DNA from: Aquila chrysaetos chrysaetos
Lineage: Eukaryota > Chordata > Aves > Accipitriformes > Accipitridae
Direction: 5' to 3'
Assembly: GCF_900496995.4 (NCBI RefSeq)
Contig: NC_044027.1
Span: 10,130,743 to 10,194,742 of the forward strand
Length of the DNA stretch: 64,000 nt
Made by a program: the position numbers and the translations under genes. Shown piece after piece: positions 12,541 through 24,221 of this stretch (within the stretch, counting starts at the first letter, position 1; the number at the start of each line of letters is the position of its first letter). Under the pieces are notes generated by a model. It saw nothing but the letters and a program-made list of their open reading frames with translations, searched no databases and had not been told where the DNA came from.

Positions 12541-12655
12541 AAACATATATATACACATTTTTATACGTATGGTTTTTAAGATATATATCTATGTAGATAG
12601 CAACATTTGATTTTTTGTTTGTTTGTTTGTTTGTTTCTTTTGTTGTTGTTAGAGC
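12541..12655. repeat. Simple-sequence cluster (AT and GTTT repeats)
   Basis: Short (AT)n tracts at about 12545 and 12581 are followed by a (GTTT)n run at 12617-12636 and then (TTG)n. This is low-complexity sequence with no coding meaning. Confidence 0.85.
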
Positions 12656-14100
12656 TTTGGGGGCTCATACTGAGCATCTGGGCACATACCAGGTATAAGA
12701 GAAGAGACAAGTGCCTAAGAAAGGGATTCCCAAAGGGCAACTGGGGGAAATATCATGGAGAAAGGAGCAATTTTTCCACTAACTACCCAACAGGACATAG
12801 CTGTTGGATTCTGAACTGTTTCCATCATGCTTATTCCTCGAGTCGTAGCTTGCATGCTGTCTCATAGTATGTCTTCTCAGAAGACTTTCTGGGTCGGAGG
12901 AGGTGGTGGTGCCTCTGTTACACGGTCCCCCAGCAATGAGAGCATCAGGAGCTCCCGTCAGGGTGCATCACATTAGAAGGGAAGTGCCTGATGCATGACA
13001 CTTGCTGGTTGTAAGTGTAAACATGTGCGTTATTCACTTGGCATTGCAAAGGCTTGGAGAACTTCAGGTATGACCCGAGGTGGGTGTTTAGAGACATAGG
13101 AAAAGTTTCTGGTGGAAACTCAGGGCTTCAAAGACTTGAGGTGCCCCCAAGGTGGGTGGAGATGCCCACCTCTACAACAGCAAGGGGCAGAGCAGGCATC
13201 CCTGAGTAAGTAGCTTTACACATGTGCATTTCTGAGAACTGCTCCAAAAAGAGCCAGACTCTTTCCTTAAAAATTTCAGAGATGTCTCATTTTGCACATG
13301 ATGTCCTGCTTCCCTACAGCAGGTTCTGGTACTGGAAACCAGCACATGGATGAAAATCCTCCCTTCATCCGTGTGAGTGACTGAATGGACCCACAGTGGG
13401 ACAAGGTCGCTGATCTCCTCTTTTGAGAGGAAAACTCTTGTGTGGAGCAGGGGTGACTTGTTGCTTTGGGAGGCTCGGCTGTAAGCTTCTCTGAAGGGAT
13501 GCTAGCAGCTTCCCTCCGCTGAGACAGACTGGCTTGTTTAGTCTGGCCCATTTACGGAGCCTGGCATGTGAGCGTGGAAAGGAGCTGCAGGAGCTGCTCT
13601 GTGCTCCAGGAGCATCTCTGTCATGTAGACCAGCTTCTTACAGTGCCTGACTGCAAGGAAGGAGGAGAAGGATCTCCCTGGTCATGGTGAGGAAAATGGA
13701 TTCCTCCGTGGGGACAAGAGCCCCAGCAGGGCTCTGGCTTCCCAAGATCAGCATCGCAGGAGGAAGATCTCGTGGTGGGCAGTGGGTGCTCTGCCCCTGC
13801 CTGCTCCCAGAGCTTGCGGGAATCGACAAGGAGTGGCCAAGTACCTGTATAAATATCTGAAGAAGCTGCGTGTGCCCATGCTGAGGACAGAGGAGCTGTG
13901 TAGTGTGGCACTGGTGGCTGCCTAAAATCCAGCAACAGTCCTGAGGCTGTGTCTTACTCTCCCGCAGGAGCCATGAGCAGAACTGACTGCAGAGATGCTC
14001 CTGATGCCCAGAAGAGCCGATGTCCCTGGGCTGGGCAGGTGGTTGTAAACCTCCCCCCGCCATTTCCCTCGCAAATCATTAGTCTTTCAAAGTATTGCAG
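12656..14100. other. Non-coding intergenic stretch
   Basis: No recognisable gene, repeat family or RNA. Overlapping minus-strand frames at 13621-14063 show no domain and no exon-like splice structure. Confidence 0.5.
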
Positions 14101-14109
14101 AAACCAGAA

Positions 14110-14480
14110 ACCCGCTTCGTTTATAAGGCTACCCTGCGGAGTGCCAGGGCTTGTGCTGGCTGGGGAGCACGGCGGGAGCCGAAAAGGGGGCGATACCCCA
14201 CGGCAGAGGCGTGGGAAGCCCTCCCCCGGCCGTGGGTGCGGGGCGGTGGTACCCAGAGCCCCGCGTGGGCTGCGGGGAGGGCTGAGAAGAGGTTCAGTTC
14301 TGGCCGTGCTGGAGCAGAGGGCGCTGGAGCCCCAGAAAAGGCCCGAAGCCGCAGCGAACGGCTGCCCGATCCCCTCGGCTGGCCGATCCCCCCGGCTCCC
14401 GCTGCCGCCCACGCCGGGGCCGAGCGACCCCTCGGGGGTGGGGAACCCCCGGGATGCTGGTTTGGTTTAGCCACCGCTGT
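14110..14480. promoter_or_regulatory. CpG-rich island-like segment
   Basis: GC content and CpG count rise abruptly (gggggcgataccccacgg, ggccgtgggtgcggggcggt, gaacggctgcccgatc). Open frames on both strands, such as 13949-14470 plus and 13954-14412 minus, are a by-product of high GC and have no familiar motif. It could be an orphan CpG island acting as an enhancer or alternative promoter about 9.5 kb upstream of the channel start codon. Confidence 0.35.
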
Positions 14481-15454
14481 CCCGCAGCTGCAGGGCGGCT
14501 TCTGGAGGGTTAATCTTCTCGTCGAGGTTTGTGACCGGTGATGGGCAATTTCCCGCTTCGCAAAGGCTGGCTGATTGATTGATAGCTGTCTCGGAAGCGT
14601 GGGGGAAGAAGCTGAGGCTGCGGGTGAATGGTTTTCCTCCGAAACAGCTTCCCACCTTCTTCCCAGCAGCTCTGGGCAGTCCCTTGCTGGGGTTTCTGTC
14701 CCTCGGCCACCCGCTCAGGCGCAGCCTGTGCCCCCGTCCCCCCGCGGGGACCCTTGCTCCATGGGGTTTCCAGCCTCCCGTCCTTGGCATCCCGAATTAG
14801 CTCCGGGCGGCTGGTACTTCTTGCCAAAGGGAGAAGCACCTTAAAGTGCTGGTGATCACCCGTTTTTGTATTTGGGATTGACACCAGTTTGCACCCTCTT
14901 AAGCCCTCTGTGCTGGCTCTATTACCTGAAGAAAACCTTCAGGTTGCTTATGTACTTCTTCACTGCAGTAAACTTGGTCCAATGACTGTTTTTTGCCCTG
15001 TCCTGTGACCCTGGGGGTTGATTTTCAGGCTTTACCACATTTCTGTTTGGCTGCACGCTGCGCTCCCCCGCCCCCGCCATCTTCATGGGGACTCTGACTC
15101 CTTCACACTTTCCCATCGGCAGCGAGTGGAAACGTGACCCCTGGCTGTGCCTTGGGCTGCTGCTGCTCCTGGCAAGGACATGGCACGGCAAGGACGTGGC
15201 ACTGCCAGGGATGGGGTTTCCCAGGTGTCCCCCCCCGCTGCCGCGGTCCGTGGGCATCGACCGGGGGCGGCAGCTGCCGGAGCCAGCGGCTCGGAGGCCG
15301 CAGGCTTGTGGCGAGGAGGAACCGTAGCCTGGTAGCTCAGCCTCTCTCAAGCCAAAGGTGTAGCAGCTCTCGCCTTCCCGTTTACGAGGAGCAAGGCCCC
15401 GTGGGTTTTGCTTTGTCACCTGTCTGTAGGTGTGACGGGTCTCCTGGGCAATGA
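14481..15454. other. Moderately GC-rich non-coding stretch
   Basis: A second, weaker CpG-containing patch lies at about 15060-15330, with no gene recognised. The many frames on both strands lack domain signatures. Confidence 0.45.
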
Positions 15455-15850
15455 GCTAATGATGTCCTGAGTGGCTTTGCTGGCTCGTAACCCAAATGTT
15501 CTCTCACCAGCGAAAGCGAGCAGCTCCCCCGCTTCATTTAATGTTTGTGCAATGGGGATAAGCGATATGCTTAAAGGATTAACTCCTCCTTTTCCTTAGC
15601 CTCTCTTCGCTTTGCCATGTAAGCCAACAGAGAGAGCGCGATAGAGATTGCCGTATCGTGCGTGTGACCGCAAGAGATTAATTAAACAGTAAGCCCTAAT
15701 TACTGACGCTAAGGCTGACCGACTTACTGTGCCTTGTAAAATAGCTGAATACTTAATTTACACTAGAATGTGGACATAACTTTCACCATTAGCTGAATAA
15801 ACAATAAGCACCCAAGCTAAATGGATTGGTTGCCTAATAGGTGTACCATT
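15455..15850. promoter_or_regulatory. Strong candidate conserved non-coding element
   Basis: The region combines retained CpGs (gagcgcgatagag, gccgtatcgtgcgtgtgacc, actgacgctaagg) with homeodomain-like TAAT cores (gagattaattaaacag, ccctaattactgac) and GGATAAGCGATATGC. No open frame passes through the core. This mix of homeobox sites and CpG retention in AT-rich DNA is typical of developmental enhancers. Conservation is not testable here. Confidence 0.35.
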
Positions 15851-17374
15851 ATAAATGGAGCTATCTCCTGGTGCAGGCGTTTGGCTGCTCTCTGCCTCGC
15901 TCAGGCTAGCCAGCAGATACAAAAGAGCATTTTTTTTGTAAGGGGGAGCTGCTTTACAATGCACCAACCTGCCTTAAGCCTGGGGGATTCCCAGGCTTTC
16001 AGGCTGCTTATCAAAGTCGTCGTCCTTTGCATTTTGCTGCAGGTTGGAAAAAAAAATGGGGAAGATAGTGAAAGGCGTAAAAGAAAACAAAACCCCAACT
16101 CCCAGTGCAAGGTGGTGGAAGTAGGGCATCTAGCTCATTTTTCTGCCTTTCAGTATCTTCCTTAATAACAATAATAGATTCTGAGAAGTGAAAGTTAATC
16201 TGTAGCTCCAGAGCTTTTTATTGTGTTTCTCCCTTTCTGTGTGCATTAACCTTTCAGATCTTAGAAGGCTGTGGAGTGTGCATTGCTTTTTTTAATTCCT
16301 ATTATTCTTGCTTGCTGCATGGTTCCTGATCTGGTCCTAGACAGGGTAACAGCACATCCACCCATTAACTGTAGCTCATTGAGCACTTCATCAGACCTTC
16401 AGTCTGTCTCTTAAATTTATGTATTAGGTGGATTGGAGGTCCCGAGTGGGTTTGAAGCTTCGCTGAGCTGAGCACACTGCAGAGGAAAGAGCATTCCAGG
16501 ATCATGGAGGTAATAACTGAAACAGGGAAAAGGTAAGTAGAGGACATCTTGATGTCTGTTTCAAGATGGGGGAAATAGTGATTTAAAGGCCTTAGGTGTG
16601 TCCACATGGCCAGGACCATTGAGAGTGCTCGTAGCAAAGCCTTGGTGGACCCCATGTCTCCCAGCTCTGGTTCAGCACTTTGCCAGCAGAGAATAGCACT
16701 CATTGCATGTTGGCCAAAATAACTCCTGCAACTTCAGGGTTTTGGGAAGAAGGAGAAGTTACCACTGCACTGGCTTTGCTTCTGCCTGGGTATTTGGTGT
16801 GTGCCTGAATGTATCTGCAATCTCATTCAGTCAAATTGCCTGATTTTTAGGACAACTCTGTCCACCTTTTCATATGCATTATCTCTTTTATTTTGTGCCA
16901 TATGAACTGAAGACCCCACATAGGAAACTGTTCCTTGTTTTCTATCATCTGACCACATGTCACTAAAACCTATTCCTTTTCCTAGGTTAAAAGGACCAAA
17001 ACCATCTTGAAACTGGGAAGACTTGGAATGTGCTGGTGAAAGGATTCAAAGATACTAGGAGGAACATTTCCCTGGAACAGTGTTCTGCAAGAGGGTGTGA
17101 TGTGTAAGGTGAGTGCCACTAACCTGGTTCTAGCTTCACCAGGATTTCCTAAGTCTGTATTGAAGCATGAAGGTGAACTCTCACTTATTGCAACTGCAGC
17201 ACTTCAGATACTGTCATTACTCCATATTGCTTCTTTGCTCCAGAGTGATGCCTTCTGGGAGATAAGCTTGCCCAGACAGCTGTTTCCAGCTATTCCAGAA
17301 CAAAGGCTCTTTTTTCAGTACATGAAAATACTGTAGAGGTTATCTGTTCCTCCTACATGCCCTCCCTCAGACAC

Positions 17375-17421
17375 GTTGCATACACAAGTGCCTAATTACT
17401 GATGTTGCATACACAAGTGCC
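17375..17421. repeat. Short direct repeat, 29-bp period
   Basis: GTTGCATACACAAGTGCC occurs at 17375-17392 and again at 17404-17421. This is a recent small tandem duplication. Confidence 0.9.
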
Positions 17422-17625
17422 AAATTTTTGCAGATGTTAGGTGCAGAAATACCCATGGAAGCTGCGGGTGCCTAGAAAGAAAGCCATCATCTTCCTTAGT
17501 TTTAGAATACGAACTTTCACAGCAACAGCCATCCTACAACTGAGGAAGAAGGCAGCTTTGCAGTGTGTTACTTTCCTTGTGTAATATTGTTCTTCAGTCC
17601 CCAAGTTCTTCAAAACCTTAGAGGA

Positions 17626-17655
17626 CCTTGGGAATCTGGGCCCTTGGGAATCTGG
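17626..17655. repeat. Short direct repeat, 16-bp period
   Basis: CCTTGGGAATCTGG occurs at 17626-17639 and again at 17642-17655. Confidence 0.85.
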
Positions 17656-20600
17656 ACCCTCCTACACCTTGTAATTGGGCATCTCAACCCAAAACTTGGC
17701 AGCTGTAAACATGGAGCCATTTCCTTGTATGTTCATTTTTCTGTATTTTTCTCTATGCCTGAATAGCTTCTCTTGCACTTCACTGAGAAGACAACAAGCT
17801 CTTGGCCCTTGATCAATCTGTATTCAATAATAATGCTGAAAATAATCCAGGCAAAGTGTGATTCCTTTTGCAGTGTGATTTGACATGCACCTGACATGCT
17901 GGGAGCTTTGCATAATATACTGCAGACGTCTGCGGGGGACAAGTACAGACACTGCTAGGTTTATGTGGAAAGGAATCTGGGAGGAGGCTGTCTTCAACTT
18001 GCATTAATCTTTGGGCAAGTGACTGATGGAATTCCCAAACTTCTCTAACTTCCCTTTGCCAACTCGTCTAGCTCCTGATCTGGACCAGCAGAGTCCTGGT
18101 GCTCTATCAGTTCTTATGATGCTCCTTGCTCTTGGATTTCAAGAGTGATGCTAATGCAGAGCTGAGCCTAATAGCCAAACTATTACTCTAGTTTGTCTAA
18201 AGTCAGATTTGAAAAGCTGTTTTGACATCTGGATGTTGAGAAGCATCTAGGCAGATTTTCAGAAGAGCCTAAGGAGAGGACAGACCTGAATCTTAAAGAG
18301 GATTAGATGTCTTATCATTTTTGGACCACAGACAGATACATACTGAAAGACAGGCTAAGGCTCACCAGATCCCCCTCTCTGATGATCAAGTCCTCAGTTG
18401 AACTGAGGTCCAAAACAATGGAAGAGAAGGTGTGAACTTGTTGCCTTTGCCTGCTGGCCTGTCAGTCTTGGAGACCAATGGTGTAGAAATGATCTTAGAA
18501 ATGCCAAGAAGAGTAAAAATATGAAGCCTGATATAAAATGAATTAGTACCTTTTATCCATCATCTTATCTCAGTTCCCCTGCCACAAGCACTGGGTGTGT
18601 GCAAGCAGGTTGCTTTTCCACAGAGCAAACACTGTTATGGTGTTGCTGGGGCTCAGATGTGGTGCAGTAACACTGTAAGTGGGACACTGGGCACCAGACA
18701 GGTTTCTTGTCTTGCTTCCACATGCGGACAGCCTTGCTTCACTGTGTCCTCTGATTTGGTAGTTACCCCTTGCTGTGAATTTTCTAGTGCGTTGTTATAT
18801 AGACTTTGGTCCTGCTTGTTGAAGTACTTTCTGAGCTGACTGCCTGGTTATTCAGCTACCTGGGACATAAAGCAAAGATGCCAGCAGACTTAATTCAGCT
18901 AACTTCTCCCACAGTCAAGGAATGGCTGCTGGGTTTCATGTCATGGTCTATCTACAAAGGAATTAAGTTCAAGAGAAACAGAATGAGTGCAACTGCTCTT
19001 GGTCTCCTGAGGTTCACTCAAGGTGGAGACATGATGGGGAGAAGGTGCTGAGCTGGGACTCATGGTGCCCGATTTCCCTCCCTGACCTGCTGTGAGGCAC
19101 AGGTGACTGTGCTGTGCCTCAGTTTCCCTTTCCTTCATTTTGACTGTTTAGACTAAGCTCTTGTAAATATTAAGCTTGATCTGATCTCTTGGGCTGGAAG
19201 ACCTGTGTGGTGCTGTGGACTTGGGATGGTGCTAGCTTGGAGGTTTGTGCACCCCTTCGTGCAGAGACAAAATTGCTGTGCCAGCCAGATAAAACCTGCG
19301 GGCTCTGCCATCAATACTCCCAGCCCAACTGATGAGCTCTCAGGGGCAAGGTCTCTCTTACTCTGCGTTTGTACAGCAGCTAAGGGTAATTGGCCCCAGT
19401 GGTTTAGGACACTGTTTGTATTACAGATGATACCATGATTACGATATGTGTGTAAGAGGAGCTGTACCTTCATGAGGCCTCTCTTTCCCTTTGTTCACTC
19501 TTTTATCCTTTTATTCTTGATTAAAAAGTAACAGAACACGTTTCTCATTGCCCTCCCCTTGCTGTCTTTTGCATAATGCCATTCTGCATTGTCTGGCAGA
19601 CTCAAGCACGATCTTTAACTATTTTCTCTACCTGCATCACAGCAGGATTTTCCCCTAGCACAGCTGGCGCAAAATGCATGCACGCAAGTGAGGAGAGCAG
19701 AAACTGCTGGCCAGGAACGCCTCGGTAAGCTGGTTTTCTTGGCCTGGAGCTGTGGACCTTTCTGTGGGCTGGAAGGTGATGTGCAGTCTGTGTTGTTTAT
19801 TTATTTTTTAAAGGAAATATGCTCTTGGGAGCTGCTCTGTTTGGCAATAGCCTGGGTCCAGAGCTTTAGGATGTATGGGATTGAAGTGGCTGCTCTGTTC
19901 CTCAGTCTTGCAAATTCTGAGAGCAAATAACAACCTACCTACAGTTCTCTGACCCCTGAGCTCACCTGGACACAAGGTGTGCCAGGAAACCTTGACCCTC
20001 TCTCTGAGCTGCTCAGGGTGTAGGCCAGGACCCAAGGGAGTCAGGGCACAGTGGGACTCTCTTCCTCTCTTAAAGGAAGAAATCTTTTGCTTCCCTGCTG
20101 TTGTTTCTGCAAGCATGTCTCCCCTAACCTGCTCAGTGGTGGATGCCAGTCAAGGGGATGTTGGGATTGTGTCCCTAAATTTTAGCCACTGTCCCTCATA
20201 AAGGACACCTGTGCTCATGTCTCTGGAGCATAGCAAACTGGAAGTCCACTTCTTTGTGGTTCCATCGGAAACCTCCCCAGAGGTGGATCCAGACCATCCC
20301 GGGAGTCCCCATGAGCTGCTTTGCCAGGGCAAATAAATAGTGCCACTGGTGCTTGCCGTGATCCAAGTGTCCCAGTCATCTGACGTGCAAAAGCTCTGCA
20401 GTATTGTACCATTTTGTCTGCCCTGTCTCAGCAAGGCAGGCTTCGCCTTTCCAGATGGAAGTGCTGCTCCATTAAGCGCAGTCACCTGCCTCAGGCTTGG
20501 TGCTTGGGATGGAGGTGAAAGTCCAGGGAAATGCTTCCTTGCCTGGCAAAGCTGCTCGGGAAGGAGGAAGGCTCCTTGCTGAAGCCAAGACAGCCAGTGC

Positions 20601-20919
20601 TGGAGAGCAGTGTGATTTGCTCACCTCTGTCTTTGGGGCTTACGAGGAGGAGTTACTCATGACTGAATCCATTTTTAGAATTTGCCATGAAATGCTCTTT
20701 GCCCTCCTGTAATGGTAGATTATAGATGTCTGACCTGTTTCAGTGCTCTAAATTTTTTGCTTTCTCTTAATTCCCCTGCTCTTTTCATAATCTTAAAAAG
20801 CCCAACTAAATCCTGATGCTTCCCCTCTCAAATCTAAATAATCCTTGCAATTGCAATCTCTTTCTCGTCTTTAAGGCTTTCAATGCTTAAGATCTGTGTG
20901 ATCTTCCCTATGGTGTGGG

Positions 20920-20938
20920 AAAAAAAAAAAAAAAAAAA
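20920..20938. repeat. Poly-A tract (19 A)
   Basis: An uninterrupted A-run with no clear SINE or LINE body attached. Confidence 0.9.
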
Positions 20939-23357
20939 GAAGGCCCTGAGCATGCAGATTGAGAAAAGGGCAAACCGTGGTTTAATAGAACATCCCCATG
21001 ACATGCTCGCATCATTTTCTCGCCGTCACAAACACCCCCACCACCCCGTCTGCTGACTTCACTGCAGTGCTGTTGTAGGGAGTTTGTTCCTGGGAGAGGC
21101 AGGATGGTTTGGTAGCTCTGGGAAGAGAGAAGGGGATGTGGGGGTCAGAGTTTTACCTGATTCTCAATACCACCTGATGCAAAAGACAGCAATTTTTTTT
21201 GACTTTTCAGAGCTGTCATGTTGTTCATCTGTCTTCCCCCCCCAACTTGTAAGCACAGGAGGATGCAGACATGAAGATTTGTGGAAACCAATGTATTTCT
21301 TTTTTCAAGATTCTGATTTCTGTCAGAAGAGGTGGGGGATTATTGAAAATGGCATTTCCCCTTCTAGTGGCTATTGATAAAAAGAGCCAGGTTTTTCCAC
21401 TGTAAAACATAAGACCACAGAATATATTAGATTTAGTGACCAGAAGCAGAGAAGTGAAAAATTTAGACAACCAAATAAATCAGCTGGGGGAAACCTGATT
21501 TTTAGATGAAAAGATAAATTCATTATTAAAAAAAAAAATGCAGTGAGGACCAAAATGCAAATGTTTTTAGGGGAAACTTTAAAGAGAAAAGAGCATTCTC
21601 CAGCCCTGTTCAGCCTATGAGCTGTGAGCTCCCTGTACCCTTCTTCTCCCTCTATAAAATAAAGACACTTTCCCTGATGACCCAGTTGTGTGGATCAGCT
21701 CAGCAGTGCTCAGGGGTGAAGAGTCGCACGAGGAAGCGCTCTGATTTTACTCTTGGCCCAGGGTCTGTTTGAGCATAACAGGGATCCTGAGCCAGTGGGA
21801 GCTGAAGCAACCTGGTGGCAGCCCAAGCACGAGGCCTCGTTTCCCAAAGCCTTCAGTTTCCTTCTCCAGGCAAAGTTTTTCCCAAAGACTCCAGCATTCA
21901 GTTTAATCTGCAAATTATCCAAAACAGGTTGGCGGAAAGTCCTCCTTTATCACATTCCCAGCACGTGCATGGGAAGGCAACCTACAGACTGGAGCTGCTT
22001 CTTGCTGACCTGCTCCCCAGGGCTTGCAGACGCTGGCTGGCCATGTCCCTCTCAGGGTGGTTGGTGGCTGTTGCTGTGTCTGACCCTCGAGGCAGCAGGA
22101 TGTGATGCACCTTCCTCCCTCGCTGCTTCCCTCTACGGCTCCTTGAGTTCGTGCTGCTACTGGCTCACCTCAGGAATAGTGCTGCCTCTGAGGGTATCTT
22201 CTGGCTCTGCTGCAGTGTGAGAAAGCCCTTCAGATACCAAAGCCCTGGGTAAGAAGCTGGTTTCTTCCAGGAAGTCACCCTTTGGATAGTGCCAGCCCTT
22301 ATTTGTGCCATTTGTGGATTTTGCCAGCCCTCTTGCTGTCTCCTGAAGCGAGCAGATGTTATTGCTACAGACTTGCCTAGTTGGTGGGTTGGTTTTGAAC
22401 TGAGACAGCTTGGATGACTAAGGCAAAAAACACATTAGCAGCAGAGTGCAGGGTTTCCTTACTGTGGGGGGGAGTGAAAATGTCCCCCTGTCGACAGCCC
22501 TGACTTCTCTGGGGGGTCCCTTCTAAAAGTTAATAGTTTGCATCCCAGATTTAGCCTAAATGCAAAAGCATATCCTCACCAGCTACTGCAGTGACCGTTG
22601 ATGTTAGGCACTCCAGTCACAAGGAGGAGTTAGCTTTCTGACTTGCGGTGGAAGGGAGCAACAGAGGGTGTTGGAATAAACAGGATTAAAGGATTTCGTC
22701 CATAAATACAGGATTAAAGGTATCCAGCGCTCTGCAGGAGTCATTCAAACCAAGGAGAAACAAAGTAAGTTGTCCAGAAGGGCACAGCTCTGTTTCAAGC
22801 CGGCCTGTGCGCACACATCCCTGCACCACCTTATCCGTGTGTGCTGCTGCGGGGGTTACATCGCCCCCCGCCCCGCCCCGCATCTGTCCCTCCCACGGCG
22901 GTGCCCGCCGGCCCCGTGGTCCCAGGGGCTGGATCTGAATGAGCACCCCCACTGCCCCGCACCCCCAGTCCCCCCTCCTTGCGCCCCCATTTCACACTGC
23001 ACCCCCCGCCCCCCATTGCCCCCAGCCTTCCCCGGGGCTTCTGATGGCACAGTCAGGGGGGACGGGCGCTCCGGAGCCCCCCGCCGCGGCTGGGGGCACC
23101 CATGGGTGCAGCAGCTGGGCAATGCACATCTGGGCAGCGGCGCGCAGGCGCGGGGGCCCGTTCCCCCCGTTGCCCCCCGCCCCCAGACGGCGGCACCCCC
23201 GGCCGGAGCTTTGCGCGCCCGCGGAGCCCTGCGCGGAGGGGGAGGTGGTGGTGGGGGGGCTCGATCCCTCCTTCCCCGCGGCCCCGGGGAGTGGCCGCGG
23301 CTCCGCCGTATTTATCGGGGTGGGCGGCGGCGGCCGGGCCGGGCCGGGCCGGCTCCA

Positions 23358-23405
23358 TCCTCCCTCCCTCCATCCCTCCCTCCCTCCCTCCATCCCTCCA
23401 TCCCT
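23358..23405. repeat. CCTCCCTCCAT pyrimidine microsatellite
   Basis: Imperfect repeats of ccctccat and ccctccct form a polypyrimidine:polypurine tract inside the promoter island. Confidence 0.85.
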
Positions 23406-23489
23406 GCCCGCCTCCCGGTGCCGGTGACTGGAGCGGGCGGAGCCGCGGCGGCCGATTGGCTCCGGGCATCACATGCGGCGGGGCCGGGC

Positions 23490-23492
23490 CGG

Positions 23493-23527
<35 letters not shown>

Positions 23528-23556
23528 GCTGGGCTGGGCTGGGCTGGGCTGGGCAC
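23490..23556 (+). repeat. CCGGAG hexamer and GGGCT pentamer repeats (G-quadruplex-prone)
   Basis: A run of GAGCCG hexamers passes directly into five or so copies of GGGCT. Consecutive GGG triplets separated by only two bases meet the standard G-quadruplex pattern on the plus (sense) strand. The tract lies in the promoter or, depending on the start site, the 5' UTR. Confidence 0.85.
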
Positions 23557-23674
23557 GGCGGAGCTCTCCCGCGGCGGGCACGGCAGCAGCGCAGCCACTT
23601 CCCAGCCCGGAGCCCCCCCGGTCAGCGCGGAAGGGGCCGCGCCCGCCCTGCCGGCCACCCCGCCCGCCCCGGCC

Positions 23675-23716
23675 ATGAGGTCGGGCCGGAGAGACGGCAC
23701 CTGTGCGGGGAGGTGA
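23675..23716 (+). CDS. Candidate short upstream ORF (13 codons)
   Basis: ATG at 23675 in the context ggccATGa opens a 13-codon frame (MRSGRRDGTCAGR) ending at TGA 23714-23716. It matters only if transcription starts upstream of 23675. The end overlaps a good splice-donor match, gag|gtgagc, at 23713, so this could instead mark the end of a 5' leader exon. Confidence 0.25.
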   Translation: MRSGRRDGTCAGR

Positions 23717-23789
23717 GCGGAGCCCCGGAGCCTTCCTCTTCCCCCGGGCAGCCACAGCGGCAGGGAAGAGGAAGGGGTGGAGGAAGGGA

Positions 23790-23850
23790 AAGGGATATAT
23801 ATATATATACACTTTTTTTTTTTTTTAAATATACCTATATATTTTACTGC
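23790..23850. repeat. AT/poly-T low-complexity block in the 5' leader
   Basis: An (AT)n stretch, a run of about 14 T and further AT-rich DNA interrupt the GC-rich promoter region about 130-180 bases before the start codon. Confidence 0.85.
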
Positions 23851-23906
23851 GATCAATTCCGATCCCGCAACTGAAGCCCCCGGAGGGAGAAGTGCTGCGC
23901 GCTGTG

Positions 23907-24221
23907 ATGCGTCTTCCTCTCGCCTCGGCTGCCAGTTTGGATTGTAGCGCCCGGCTCCGTGCACTGAGAGAATGGCTCGGTTTGGGGATGATCTGCCAAC
24001 CCGCTATGGAGGTGGAGGGCCGGCCGGGGCTGGAAGAGGGAGCAGCCGGCAAGGTGGCCCCCAAGCCGGCCAAAGGATGTATAAACAGTCGATGGCTCAG
24101 AGGGCCAGGACTATGGCTCTCTACAACCCCATCCCTGTCAAACAGAACTGCTTCACAGTCAACAGATCCCTCTTCATCTTCAGTGAAGATAATGTTATAC
24201 GGAAATACGCCAAGAGAATAA
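23907..24221 (+). CDS. Candidate overlapping upstream ORF (104 codons)
   Basis: ATG at 23907 (context gtgATGc, purine at -3) lies 65 bases upstream of the main start and is out of frame with it. The frame stays open through nearly all of coding exon 1 and stops at 24219-24221, ten bases before the exon end. The encoded product has no recognisable family, so if used it most likely acts by diverting scanning ribosomes. Whether 23907 is inside the mature leader is inferred, not shown. Confidence 0.3.
   Translation: MRLPLASAASLDCSARLRALREWLGLGMICQPAMEVEGRPGLEEGAAGKVAPKPAKGCINSRWLRGPGLWLSTTPSLSNRTASQSTDPSSSSVKIMLYGNTPRE

Larger units (their letters stand above)
15851..22849. other. 5' flank of the channel gene, no gene recognised
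   Basis: No coding gene is recognisable. Visible features are a 29-bp direct duplication at 17375-17421, a 16-bp one at 17626-17655, a short MIR-like piece at about 19111-19140 (gtgcctcagtttccct), and an A19 tract at 20920-20938. Confidence 0.5.
22850..23760 (+). promoter_or_regulatory. CACNA1B: CpG island promoter region of the calcium channel gene
   Basis: About 900 bp of very GC-rich, CpG-dense DNA lies immediately upstream of the first coding exon, as expected for a neuronal channel promoter. Visible elements include a TATA-like tatttatc at about 23309, an inverted CCAAT box (gattggc) at about 23454, GC boxes, a CCTCCCTCCAT-type pyrimidine repeat at about 23358-23405, and the CCGGAG and GGGCT repeats at about 23490-23555. 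The transcription start cannot be fixed from sequence alone. Long open frames here on both strands are GC artefacts. Confidence 0.75.

Noticed and set aside
22770..23964. Long open frames on both strands in the promoter island (302 and 303 codons)
   Set aside because: High GC removes stop codons. The translations are proline, glycine, arginine and serine-rich shadows of simple repeats and overlap the promoter of a real gene.
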